Positions 33,886 through 41,820 of a stretch of 64,000 nt of DNA are shown one piece after another. The stretch comes from [Pasteurella] mairii (GTDB lineage Bacteria > Pseudomonadota > Gammaproteobacteria > Enterobacterales > Pasteurellaceae). The number at the start of each line of letters is the position of its first letter. The stretch's first letter is position 1. Position numbers and translations under genes: made by a program. The notes under the pieces were generated by a model. It worked only from the letters and a program-made list of their open reading frames with translations. It made no database searches and was not told the origin of the DNA. Location of the stretch: assembly GCA_900454475.1 (NCBI GenBank), contig UGSS01000002.1, positions 1,631,605 to 1,695,604 on the forward strand, given 5' to 3'.

Positions 33886-33957
33886 TGTAGGGGCAAATTA
33901 TATTTGCCCCAAAGCCAGTAATGAGAGCATTCAGGGCAAATGTAATTTGCCCCTACG
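33886..33957. repeat. 72-bp palindromic element C between hisF and hisIE
   Basis: Arms of 25 nt (TGTAGGGGCAAATTATATTT... and near complement, 22 of 25 matching) flank a 22-nt centre. The interior differs from the tmcA elements, but length, arm size and the terminal GTAGGG/CCCTAC are the same. It would form a strong hairpin in the his mRNA. Confidence 0.85.
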
Positions 33958-33980
33958 AGCGGTTAAATTTTAGGAAAAAT

Positions 33981-34622
33981 ATGATAAACAAAATAAACTG
34001 GAAAAAAGTAGAGGGTTTACTCCCCGTTATCGTTCAACACGCTCAAACCTGTGAAGTACTGATGTTGGGCTATATGGACCAAGAAGCGTTAGGCAAAACC
34101 CTTGCAGAGAAGAAGGTAACTTTTTTCTCTCGTACCAAACAGCGTTTATGGACAAAAGGCGAAACTTCAGGCAATTTTTTGAACGTGGTGGATATGAGCT
34201 TGGATTGCGATAACGATACGTTATTAATTTTAGCAAATCCAATCGGTCCAACTTGCCACACGGGAAAAGAAAGCTGTTTTCATCAGTTTAAAACCCAATC
34301 CGAAGGCGAGTGGACATGGTTTGCGAAGTTGGAACAAGTTTTAGCTGAACGCAAAAATGCCGATCCTGAAAGTTCTTATACCGCGAAACTTTACGCCAAA
34401 GGTACGAAGAAAATCGCGCAAAAAGTTGGCGAAGAAGGGGTAGAAACTGCCCTTGCTGCAATGGCAAAAGATCAAGAGGAAATCATCAGCGAAGCAGCAG
34501 ATTTGGTCTATCATTTAACGGTGTTGTTACACAATGAAAATCTGGCGTGGCACGACGTAATTGAAAAACTTAAAGCGCGTCATCAAGGCATTGGATTACA
34601 TCCTGAAGGCTCAAATAAATAA
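33981..34622 (+). CDS. hisI: Bifunctional phosphoribosyl-AMP cyclohydrolase / phosphoribosyl-ATP pyrophosphatase
   Basis: Fused HisI-HisE enzyme catalysing steps 2 and 3 of histidine synthesis. ATG 33981 follows AGGA and gives 213 residues; an in-frame ATG 60 bases upstream lies in repeat C and is rejected. The HisI domain (about 1-115) has [21 protein letters not shown] with Asp and Cys metal ligands. The HisE domain (about 120-213) has [20 protein letters not shown]. It is the last gene of the his set. Confidence 0.96.
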   Translation: MINKINWKKVEGLLPVIVQHAQTCEVLMLGYMDQEALGKTLAEKKVTFFSRTKQRLWTKGETSGNFLNVVDMSLDCDNDTLLILANPIGPTCHTGKESCFHQFKTQSEGEWTWFAKLEQVLAERKNADPESSYTAKLYAKGTKKIAQKVGEEGVETALAAMAKDQEEIISEAADLVYHLTVLLHNENLAWHDVIEKLKARHQGIGLHPEGSNK

Positions 34623-34703
34623 TGACTAAAATTAGGTATGGTATCTTATTCCAAGAAGAATATACTTAATTTATGTGAAATTTTTTGAAATATTAAACAA
34701 ATT

Positions 34704-35039
34704 ATGCAAAATCCATTTACAGCCTCTTGGAGTTCCAAAGGCAACACGCTTTGTTTAGGCTATTGGGAAATTGAGTACAACGGTAAACCGATCAAACTGC
34801 CCTCCGACCGTCGCGATCAGGATATGGGAACGCAAAAAATCTATAATTTTATCGATCCTGAAGATGAACTCTATCTAGAGGGGTTAGATGAAGATGATTG
34901 GATTGTGGCAAATATCGATTGGCTAACTGATTTATTTATTCAGGAAGACATCCCGATTGAAGAACAATATATGCGCTATTTTTACCAAGCGGTAAACCAA
35001 GACGATTGGCGCTGTGGCAGCTGCGGTGGCTGTATTTAA
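34704..35039 (+). CDS. Small acidic protein with CGSCGGC tail, unknown
   Basis: 111 residues starting MQNPFTASWSSKGNTLCLG. It is rich in Asp/Glu and Trp/Tyr (ELYLEGLDEDDWIVANIDWL), with no signal peptide or TM segment. It ends in WRCGSCGGCI, three Cys spaced C-x2-C-x2-C. I do not recognise a family. The tail resembles a metal or Fe-S site, but could also be a thiol-based tether. It stands alone, convergent with tcdA, with two uptake signals nearby. Confidence 0.75.
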   Translation: MQNPFTASWSSKGNTLCLGYWEIEYNGKPIKLPSDRRDQDMGTQKIYNFIDPEDELYLEGLDEDDWIVANIDWLTDLFIQEDIPIEEQYMRYFYQAVNQDDWRCGSCGGCI

Positions 35040-35074
35040 GCCACCGCGAAAACGTCCCCAAAATTGACCGCACT

Positions 35075-35851
35075 TTACTGCTCGTTTTTACACAGCAATT
35101 TGTCAATCACTCTCGACACTGCAAAAAAACCAAAGGTGGCAGTAATCATTGTTGCCGCACCAAATCCGTTGGCACAATTCATGCTTGCCGATACCTCGCA
35201 ATGCTCCCCCATTTGTGGAAAAATCAAAGGTTGGGTGGAAAAAACACAATCCACGCCAAATTTCCGCTTAGGATTTTGCGTAAAACCATATTCCTTGCGT
35301 AAACGTGACCGCACTTTTGCCACCAACGGATCTTGAATGGTTTTACTTAAATCCGCAATTTGAATTTGCGTCGGATCCGTTTGCCCGCCCGCACCGCCAA
35401 TGGCAATCACTGGGATTTTATGGCGCTTACAATAAGCAATCAACGCCGCCTTGGTTTTCACACTATCAATAGCATCAATCACATAATCATAGCCACGATT
35501 AAGATAATCCGCCAAATTATCCGGTGCAATAAAATCATCAATAATTTCGACTGCACATTCCGGATTAATCGAGCGTACCCGCTCTTTCATCACTTCTGTT
35601 TTAAGCAACCCCACATTGCCAGATAAAGCATGAATTTGACGATTGATATTAGTGGCACAAATATCATCCATATCAATCATCGTAATCTTACCGATACCTG
35701 AACGCGCCAAAGCTTCCACCACCCAAGAACCAACGCCTCCAATGCCGATCACCGCAATATGCGATTGACGAAAAATTGCCAATGCTTCAGCGCCATACAA
35801 GCGACCAATACCGCCAAAACGCTGTTCATAATTATCAATACGTTCTGTCAT
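35075..35851 (-). CDS. tcdA: tRNA threonylcarbamoyladenosine dehydratase
   Basis: E1/ThiF-like enzyme that cyclises t6A37 to ct6A in tRNAs (also CsdL/YgdL). ATG 35851 overlaps the mltA stop (TAATG), giving 258 residues; upstream in-frame starts lie inside mltA. The ATP-binding IGIGGVGSWVVEALARSGIG is at about residues 35-54 and IDMDDICATNINRQ follows at about 60-73. It forms an mltA-tcdA pair as in H. influenzae. Confidence 0.94.
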   Translation of the reverse strand: MTERIDNYEQRFGGIGRLYGAEALAIFRQSHIAVIGIGGVGSWVVEALARSGIGKITMIDMDDICATNINRQIHALSGNVGLLKTEVMKERVRSINPECAVEIIDDFIAPDNLADYLNRGYDYVIDAIDSVKTKAALIAYCKRHKIPVIAIGGAGGQTDPTQIQIADLSKTIQDPLVAKVRSRLRKEYGFTQNPKRKFGVDCVFSTQPLIFPQMGEHCEVSASMNCANGFGAATMITATFGFFAVSRVIDKLLCKNEQ

Positions 35852-36948
35852 TATTGTAATAACCAAGCTCTACCATAATGTTTAGACAAACCGGCAATAT
35901 GCCCCGCTTCGTCGCCAATACCGCGATATAAGTCAAAGTGATGACCTTTGACTGCGCCACCCACATCAAGCGCGACCATTAAATTTAATTTATGTTTACC
36001 GGTCCAATTGCCTTTGTTATCAATTTCAGGCACTTCCACCAACAACACCGAACCGGAAGGAATGAGGTTGCGATCGGCAGCAATGGACGCCATAGGCACC
36101 AAAGGCACACCGGCTGAACCACGCACCTTTCCATTTGGATCATTTTTAAAGAAAACATATGATGGATTGCGCTCTAATAAACTTTGTAAACGTGATGGAT
36201 TTGCGTTTGCCCAGTCTTTGATAGCTTGAATGGACATTTTTTCTTTTGGAATTTCGCCATCTTCTACCAGCAAACGCCCAACCGCCACATAATCAAAACC
36301 GTTTTGACCGGCATAAGCAAAATAATTTAAATCACCATTACCAAAATCCACATAACCGCTGCCTTGTACACCAAGTAAGAAATTATCGATCATAGAATCA
36401 CTGTACGCCAATTCCAACCCTTTGCCTTTCAACGCACCAGCATAAATTTGCGCACGCGTAAAACGTTTTTGTGTCGGCATTGCATAAATCGGTTGATTGT
36501 ATTTGCCTTGTGGCGTGTGGCGCGCATGAATTACCGGCGAATAATATCCTGTCATTAACACATTTTGGTATCCATCTTGCCCTTTCATGATTTGAGGATG
36601 AATATCAAATGTTGATAAATCATTTATATCTGCACCGGTCAAAACCCAATTGGTTATTTTTCTATACACATTGGCAAAGCGGTTACTTAAGCTCTGTGAA
36701 TAGCCATATATATTGGATAACTGCGTTAAAAAATCCCCCTGATTTCTCACCGCACTTTTATTTTCTACTTCTAATACCGGCATTAAGTTTACTTGCTGAT
36801 AACTTCTTCCTACATATTGAGCACCGAATTTTTCGTTAGTGTCTTGTGTTGAGTGGTTACTAGTATGTTGGGATGAGGAACAGCCTAGTAAAAATAATAT
36901 GCTGGAAATCACAGCGATTTTTCTTATTGAAAGTGGTTTTAACCACAT
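35851..36948 (-). CDS. mltA: Membrane-bound lytic murein transglycosylase A
   Basis: Outer-membrane lipoprotein that cleaves peptidoglycan to anhydro-muropeptides. It has 365 residues. The signal peptide ends in lipobox LLGC (Cys about 23). The MltA domain has YYSPVIHARHTPQGKYNQPIY, and the C-terminal 3D domain contains VALDVGGAVKGHHFDLYRG, where the catalytic Asp lies. Its products feed AmpG recycling. Coupled to tcdA by a 1-base overlap. Confidence 0.95.
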   Translation of the reverse strand: MWLKPLSIRKIAVISSILFLLGCSSSQHTSNHSTQDTNEKFGAQYVGRSYQQVNLMPVLEVENKSAVRNQGDFLTQLSNIYGYSQSLSNRFANVYRKITNWVLTGADINDLSTFDIHPQIMKGQDGYQNVLMTGYYSPVIHARHTPQGKYNQPIYAMPTQKRFTRAQIYAGALKGKGLELAYSDSMIDNFLLGVQGSGYVDFGNGDLNYFAYAGQNGFDYVAVGRLLVEDGEIPKEKMSIQAIKDWANANPSRLQSLLERNPSYVFFKNDPNGKVRGSAGVPLVPMASIAADRNLIPSGSVLLVEVPEIDNKGNWTGKHKLNLMVALDVGGAVKGHHFDLYRGIGDEAGHIAGLSKHYGRAWLLQ

Positions 36949-37090
36949 AATGAAGCCCTAACTAAAATAAACAAACAATGCTAAGGTATCAAAAAATGAC
37001 TTGAAGATATAGCGCATTTACAGCAATAGAAGAAAAAATATCCATATTGTTTGTTTTTATACCAAATACATTATTTCACCCAATTTTTAC

Positions 37091-37118
37091 TTGCATAAAA
37101 ATTTCAAAAGCGTATTAT
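37091..37118 (+). promoter_or_regulatory. Promoter of initiator tRNA
   Basis: TTGCAT, 16-base spacer, TATTAT, placed so that transcription would start a few bases before the tRNA 5' end at 37130. Confidence 0.6.
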
Positions 37119-37129
37119 GCAGGTACAGA

Positions 37130-37206
37130 CGCGGGGTGGAGCAGCTTGGTAGCTCGTCGGGCTCATAACCCGAAGGCCGTCGGTTCAAATCCGGCCCCCG
37201 CAACCA
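37130..37206 (+). tRNA. Initiator tRNA-fMet (CAU)
   Basis: 77 nt with encoded CCA. Anticodon CAT in GGGCTCATAACCC, with the three G-C pairs in the anticodon stem typical of initiator tRNA. The unpaired C1-A72 at the acceptor end also identifies the initiator. Single copy here. Confidence 0.97.
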
Positions 37207-37214
37207 GATTTCGC

Positions 37215-37250
37215 AAAGCGATTTGTTTATAGCAAACCGCTTTTTTTTAT
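37215..37250 (+). terminator. Terminator of tRNA-fMet
   Basis: AGCGATTTG...CAAACCGCT stem (one mismatch) followed by seven T. Confidence 0.8.
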
Positions 37251-37323
37251 ATTTGAAATACGCAAAAGGGTGGTGACTTTTTGCGTTGTTTTTTATATAT
37301 ATCCGTTGTAATACCATTTTCCG

Positions 37324-37353
37324 GCATAAAAAAACCATCATTGCTGATGGTCT
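37324..37353 (-). terminator. Terminator of the cold-shock gene
   Basis: ACCATCA-GCAA-TGATGGT on the minus strand followed by seven T. Confidence 0.8.
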
Positions 37354-37372
37354 TTGAGCTCACTTGATTTGA

Positions 37373-37582
37373 CTAAACTAAAACAGCGACGTTTTCCGCT
37401 TTTTTACCACGTTTATCATCAATAATATTGAAAGTCACTGCTTGACCTTCTTTTAAAGTGCGAAACCCATTGGTTTGAATGGCTGAAAAATGAACAAATA
37501 CATCTTCCCCATTTTCCGCTTGTAAAAAACCAAATCCTTTTGTTTCGTTGAACCATTTAACGGTTCCTTTACTTTGTGACAT
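37373..37582 (-). CDS. Cold-shock domain protein (CspA/CspE type)
   Basis: 69 residues forming a single cold-shock domain. RNP1 is KGFGFL (about 15-20) and RNP2 VFVHFSAI (about 28-35). The start [14 protein letters not shown] and [12 protein letters not shown] are closer to CspC/CspE than to the CspD subtype. RNA chaperone in the cytosol. About 180 bases lie upstream before mpl, room for a long leader as in csp genes, but I cannot show a cold-box. Confidence 0.93.
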   Translation of the reverse strand: MSQSKGTVKWFNETKGFGFLQAENGEDVFVHFSAIQTNGFRTLKEGQAVTFNIIDDKRGKKAENVAVLV

Positions 37583-37766
37583 TACATAATCCTAATAAAT
37601 AAAAATCTTGAGATAACGCTATAAAATATGGTGATATAAAACAAATTTTTTCATTTAGCCAGTCAATTATTCGTGCTATCCATTACGCCTTCACGATAAA
37701 GGCAACGCCATACTAACAGTATATATTATAAATAGCACGCTTTATTTTGCGATAATGTCAAATTTC

Positions 37767-39134
37767 TTACTTTGTTGACAATTTATCCAATAATTTTTGA
37801 TGAATACCGCCAAAACTCCCGTTTGACATCACCAAAATATGATCGCTTTCACGTGCTTCGGCGACCACCATATCGACTAATTTATCAATATTTCCCGACC
37901 AGCTTGCCGGCTGCACACATTGATTACCAATCTCCACCACCTCCCAAGGAATGCTGTCCGGTTGTAATAAAAAAACATGATCCGCGCGCGCTAACGCCGG
38001 AGCGATTTCGTCTTTATGTACGCCCATTTTCATAGTGTTAGAACGTGGCTCCAATACTGCCAAAATGCGCACGCCGCCGCCCACTTTATCGCGAAGTGCG
38101 GTCAATGTCGCGAGAATTTCCGCTGGATGATGAGCAAAATCATCATACACCGTCACGCCATTCACCTGCCCTTTCACCTCCAAGCGACGTTTAGCATTCA
38201 CAAAACTAGATAAAGCTTGACAAGCATTTTCAATACTCACGCCCGCATGATACGCTGCAGCAATCGCCATCAAGGCATTGTGCATATTATGCTGTCCGAC
38301 AATATTCCATTGCACTTCACCTGCTTTTTCACCATGATGATACACCTCAAAATACGAACTATCGTTCGTCAAACGCTCCGCATACCATTGTTGATCCTTC
38401 CCCAAATATTGGCATTGCGACCAGCATCCCATCTCCAAGGTCTCTTTCACGCTTTGTTCATTGGCAACAGACAAAATTCGCCCACTTGCCGGAATGGTAC
38501 GGATCATGTGATGAAATTGGCGTTGAATGGCTTTTAAATCGTCAAAAATATCCGCATGATCAAAACCGATATTATTGATAATTAACGTTTTCGGATTGTA
38601 ATGTACAAATTTTGAACGCTTATCAAAAAATGCGGTATCATATTCATCCGCTTCGATCACAAAAAACGGACTTTTGCCCAAACGCGCGGATGTCCCAAAA
38701 TTCCCAGCAATACCGCCAATCAAGAAACCTGGTTCCAGCCCATTTTGCTCTAAAATCCAACTTAACATACCGGTGGTGGTAGTTTTGCCATGGGTTCCGG
38801 AAACCGCTAACACCCAACGCTCATGCAATAAATGATCATGTAGCCATTGTGGACCGGAGGTATAAGGGAGATTATTTTCCAATACATATTCAACACAAGG
38901 GTTTCCGCGCTTCATTGCATTACCGATCACCACCAAATCTGGCGCCGGTTGTAATTGGGAAATCTCATAATGAGGAATAATTTCAATACCGCTCTCTTGT
39001 AAAAATGTACTCATTGGCGGGTAAACATTAGTATCCGAGCCGGTCACTTTGTAGCCCATTTGTTTGGCAATAATCGCAATACCGCCCATAAATGTGCCAC
39101 AAATACCTAAAATATGAAGATGTTTTATTGTCAT
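37767..39134 (-). CDS. mpl: UDP-MurNAc:L-Ala-gamma-D-Glu-meso-DAP ligase (murein recycling)
   Basis: Attaches recycled murein tripeptide directly to UDP-MurNAc. It has 455 residues, MurC-like. HILGICGTFMGGIAIIAKQMGY is at the N-terminus, the ATP loop is [13 protein letters not shown] near residue 109, and YDDFAHHPAEI near residue 335. The IEADEYDTAFFDKRSKF segment distinguishes Mpl from MurC. It completes the recycling route implied by mltA and ampG. Divergent from fbp across 155 bases. Confidence 0.95.
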   Translation of the reverse strand: MTIKHLHILGICGTFMGGIAIIAKQMGYKVTGSDTNVYPPMSTFLQESGIEIIPHYEISQLQPAPDLVVIGNAMKRGNPCVEYVLENNLPYTSGPQWLHDHLLHERWVLAVSGTHGKTTTTGMLSWILEQNGLEPGFLIGGIAGNFGTSARLGKSPFFVIEADEYDTAFFDKRSKFVHYNPKTLIINNIGFDHADIFDDLKAIQRQFHHMIRTIPASGRILSVANEQSVKETLEMGCWSQCQYLGKDQQWYAERLTNDSSYFEVYHHGEKAGEVQWNIVGQHNMHNALMAIAAAYHAGVSIENACQALSSFVNAKRRLEVKGQVNGVTVYDDFAHHPAEILATLTALRDKVGGGVRILAVLEPRSNTMKMGVHKDEIAPALARADHVFLLQPDSIPWEVVEIGNQCVQPASWSGNIDKLVDMVVAEARESDHILVMSNGSFGGIHQKLLDKLSTK

Positions 39135-39177
39135 TGTTGTCTCTTATCAAAAAATCATGTAATTTTTACAAAAAAAG

Positions 39178-39193
39178 TGTGGCTGAGATCACA
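39178..39193 (+). promoter_or_regulatory. Candidate CRP-N site upstream of fbp
   Basis: TGTGG-CTGAGA-TCACA, one mismatch from TGTGA-N6-TCACA, in the mpl-fbp intergenic region about 104 bases before the fbp start. cAMP-CRP control of gluconeogenesis is plausible. Confidence 0.45.
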
Positions 39194-39289
39194 GAGATTT
39201 AAAATCTTTTTTCTGTCATGAAGTCAAGGCTGTTATAATAAATCAACTTTCTGAGAGAGTAAAATCTATTACCAAAATAAGGACACGAT

Positions 39290-40291
39290 ATGAAAACGTT
39301 AGGGCAATTTATTGTCGAAAAACAAGCTGAGTATCCCAACGCTAAGGGAGAACTCTCCGGTATTCTTTCTTCCATCCGTTTAGTGGCAAAAGTGATTCAC
39401 CGCGACATCAACCGTGCTGGGTTAACCAATAATATTATTGGTAACAACGGGGTAGAAAATGTGCAAGGAGAAGCGCAGATGAAACTGGATTTATTTGCGC
39501 ACAACACCATGAAACAAGCGTTAATTATGCGCGAGGAAGTTGCCGGATTTGCCTCCGAAGAAGAAGAAAACTTCGTCGCATTTGATACTGAACGTGGCAG
39601 AAATGCCAAATATGTCATCTTAACCGATCCGTTAGACGGTTCTTCCAATATCGACGTCAACGTCGCCGTCGGTACTATTTTCTCTATCTATCGTCGCGTT
39701 TCCCCAATCGGTACGCCGGTGACGTTGGAAGATTTCCTACAACCGGGTAATCGCCAAGTTGCCGCTGGTTATATTGTTTACGGTTCCTCCACTATGCTAG
39801 TTTATACCACGGGTAATGGCGTTAACGGATTTACCTATGATCCTTCCTTAGGCGTATTTTGTCTTTCTCATGAAAATATCCAAATTCCGCAAAGTGGCAA
39901 AATTTACTCCATTAACGAAGGACAATATTTAAAATTCCCAATGGGCGTAAAAAAATACATAAAATATTGCCAAGAAGAAGATAAAGCGACCTCTCGTCCT
40001 TATACTTCCCGCTATATCGGCTCCTTAGTTTCCGATTTCCACCGCAATATGTTAAAAGGCGGAATTTATATTTATCCAAGCGCCACCAATTATCCAAATG
40101 GTAAACTACGCTTATTATATGAAGGTAACCCAATGGCATTCTTAGCGGAACAAGCCGGCGGCATCGCCAGCGACGGATATCGCCGCATTTTAGATATTCA
40201 ACCAACCACGTTACACGAACGCATTCCGTTGTTTATCGGTTCAAAAGAAATGGTGAACAAAGCGCAAGACTTTATGCGCGAATTCGGTTAA
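39290..40291 (+). CDS. fbp: Fructose-1,6-bisphosphatase class I
   Basis: Gluconeogenic enzyme removing the C1 phosphate from fructose-1,6-bisphosphate. It has 333 residues, as in E. coli. The metal-binding motif [19 protein letters not shown] is near residue 112; ASEEEENF near 83 supplies further acidic ligands. The C-terminal [20 protein letters not shown] is the family signature. Monocistronic; the downstream 65 bases contain an imperfect stem (ACATAGTGCCA/TGGCGCTATGT) with a long loop and no T-run. Confidence 0.97.
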   Translation: MKTLGQFIVEKQAEYPNAKGELSGILSSIRLVAKVIHRDINRAGLTNNIIGNNGVENVQGEAQMKLDLFAHNTMKQALIMREEVAGFASEEEENFVAFDTERGRNAKYVILTDPLDGSSNIDVNVAVGTIFSIYRRVSPIGTPVTLEDFLQPGNRQVAAGYIVYGSSTMLVYTTGNGVNGFTYDPSLGVFCLSHENIQIPQSGKIYSINEGQYLKFPMGVKKYIKYCQEEDKATSRPYTSRYIGSLVSDFHRNMLKGGIYIYPSATNYPNGKLRLLYEGNPMAFLAEQAGGIASDGYRRILDIQPTTLHERIPLFIGSKEMVNKAQDFMREFG

Positions 40292-40356
40292 TTTCGATTA
40301 TCCACTCAAACATAGTGCCATAAAAGCTAAAACCTCCGCATTTGTGGCGCTATGTG

Positions 40357-41760
40357 TTAATACAACCCTAATAACTTCCACCACGCTAAACCAACGAAAA
40401 ATACAATAATAACATTAGCTGTAACAAGTATAAAATTGATTCTATAAAAACGTGGGCGTTCAAAATAACCTTGTGCAAAATAAATTGGACCTGGTCCACC
40501 ACCATATTCTGTAGTACTCCACATTAGATTACTGAAAATGCCAAAACAAATTGCAACCATCATTGGCGGTGCGCCAACAGCAATAGCAGTTGCGGCAAAC
40601 GGAGCATAGAGTGCAGCGACATGTCCAGTTGCTGTTGCGAACAAATAATGTGCATAAATGTACAATAATCCTAAAATAACCAATGTTTCAATCGTGCCAA
40701 AATTTTGCATGGAACTAGCTAATTGAATAGTCATCCATTTGATAAAACCTAATTCAGATAAACCTGCTGCCAAAGCAATAATAGCACCGAACCAAATAAC
40801 CGTATCCCAAGCAGAATGATCATCAAGTAAATCCTTCCAATGAACCGCTTTTGTAGTAAACAAATAGGCAGCAAGCGCTAAACCTACAGATGTAGCAGAA
40901 AATCCTGTGATTAAGCTGGTTCCCCAACCAATTAAAGCTAAAATAAAACCAATTGCAACTTTTTTTTCAGCAGATGTCATCGCTCCCAGTTCACTATAAG
41001 CTTGTTTCCCCATAACTTTGGCTTCTGGTGTTTTTTTCAATTCAGGATCTAAAAGTTTATAGGCAAGAAGTGGCATAATGAAAAAACAAACCACTATCGG
41101 TATAACCGCTGCGATAAACCAACCTGACCAAGTAATGTCCACATTCAAAACTTTTTTGGCTAAATCCCCCACTAACGGATTAGCCGCCATCCCGGTTAAA
41201 AACATTGCTCCCGTAAGTGGAGTAAAATGAAAACAAACCATTGTCAGAAAATCACCGATCTTTTTACCGGATACACCGGGTTTAGAATCTAATGCATCAT
41301 TAATAGATTTTGCAATTGGGAAAATAATACCTCCAGAACGTGCGGTAACAGAAGGCATAGCCGGTGCCATAATTAAATCCGATACACCTAAGGAATATGC
41401 AATCCCCAAACTGCTACCACCAAACAGGGACAGCAATTTATAGGCAATACGTTTACCCAACCCGGATGTAACAAATCCGAGAGATAAAATATAAGCACAA
41501 AAAATCAACCATACAGTACCACTGGCAAAGCCGGAAAGTGCTTGTTTATCAGTAAGTGTTCCTGTAAAAATAGAAAAGCATAATGCAATTAACATCACTG
41601 CTCCAGAAGATAGCGGTTGAGTTAAAATGGCTACGATAGTAGCAGCAAAAATCGCAAACATTTGCCATGCTTGAGGGGTTAATCCTTCTGGTACGGGAAT
41701 AAACCAAATAATCACCGCGATTACAATTGGAATGAGTGCAGCAAGAACTTTATTAGACAT
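40357..41760 (-). CDS. DASS-family dicarboxylate/tricarboxylate carrier
   Basis: Polytopic inner membrane protein. ATG 41760 is preceded by AAGGTGAT and gives 467 residues. The DASS/SLC13-type pattern includes PAMPSVTARSGGIIFPIAKS (about 130-150) and an ATATGHVAALYAPF helix in the second half. YGGGPGPIYF near the C-terminus is typical of the 2-oxoglutarate/malate-translocator and CitT-like branch. Expected to exchange or import a di- or tricarboxylate. It follows the lyase gene and is separated from it by a hairpin terminator, so its level may be set below that of the lyase. The regulator at 43351 probably controls both. Confidence 0.85.
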   Translation of the reverse strand: MSNKVLAALIPIVIAVIIWFIPVPEGLTPQAWQMFAIFAATIVAILTQPLSSGAVMLIALCFSIFTGTLTDKQALSGFASGTVWLIFCAYILSLGFVTSGLGKRIAYKLLSLFGGSSLGIAYSLGVSDLIMAPAMPSVTARSGGIIFPIAKSINDALDSKPGVSGKKIGDFLTMVCFHFTPLTGAMFLTGMAANPLVGDLAKKVLNVDITWSGWFIAAVIPIVVCFFIMPLLAYKLLDPELKKTPEAKVMGKQAYSELGAMTSAEKKVAIGFILALIGWGTSLITGFSATSVGLALAAYLFTTKAVHWKDLLDDHSAWDTVIWFGAIIALAAGLSELGFIKWMTIQLASSMQNFGTIETLVILGLLYIYAHYLFATATGHVAALYAPFAATAIAVGAPPMMVAICFGIFSNLMWSTTEYGGGPGPIYFAQGYFERPRFYRINFILVTANVIIVFFVGLAWWKLLGLY

Positions 41761-41780
41761 AACATCACCTTGTATAAAAC

Positions 41781-41813
41781 TCAAAAAAAACGGACCGCAC
41801 TTTGCGATCCGTA
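41781..41813 (-). terminator. Terminator between lyase and carrier genes, built on an uptake signal
   Basis: Minus-strand ACGGATCGCA-AAG-TGCGGTCCGT, a 10-bp stem with one G-T pair, then eight T. The 3' arm contains AAGTGCGGT. It sits in the 60-base gap between the two genes and would stop or attenuate transcription into the carrier gene. Confidence 0.8.
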
Positions 41814-41820
41814 TAACAGA

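Noticed and set aside
40305..40353. Imperfect inverted repeat after fbp (ACATAGTGCCA / TGGCGCTATGT)
   Set aside because: The loop of about 25 nt and lack of a T-run make it a weak terminator candidate; mentioned only in the fbp entry.
41795..41812. TTTGCGATCC resembling half of a CRP-S competence site upstream of the DASS carrier
   Set aside because: The second half site is missing, and the bases are explained by the uptake-signal terminator hairpin.
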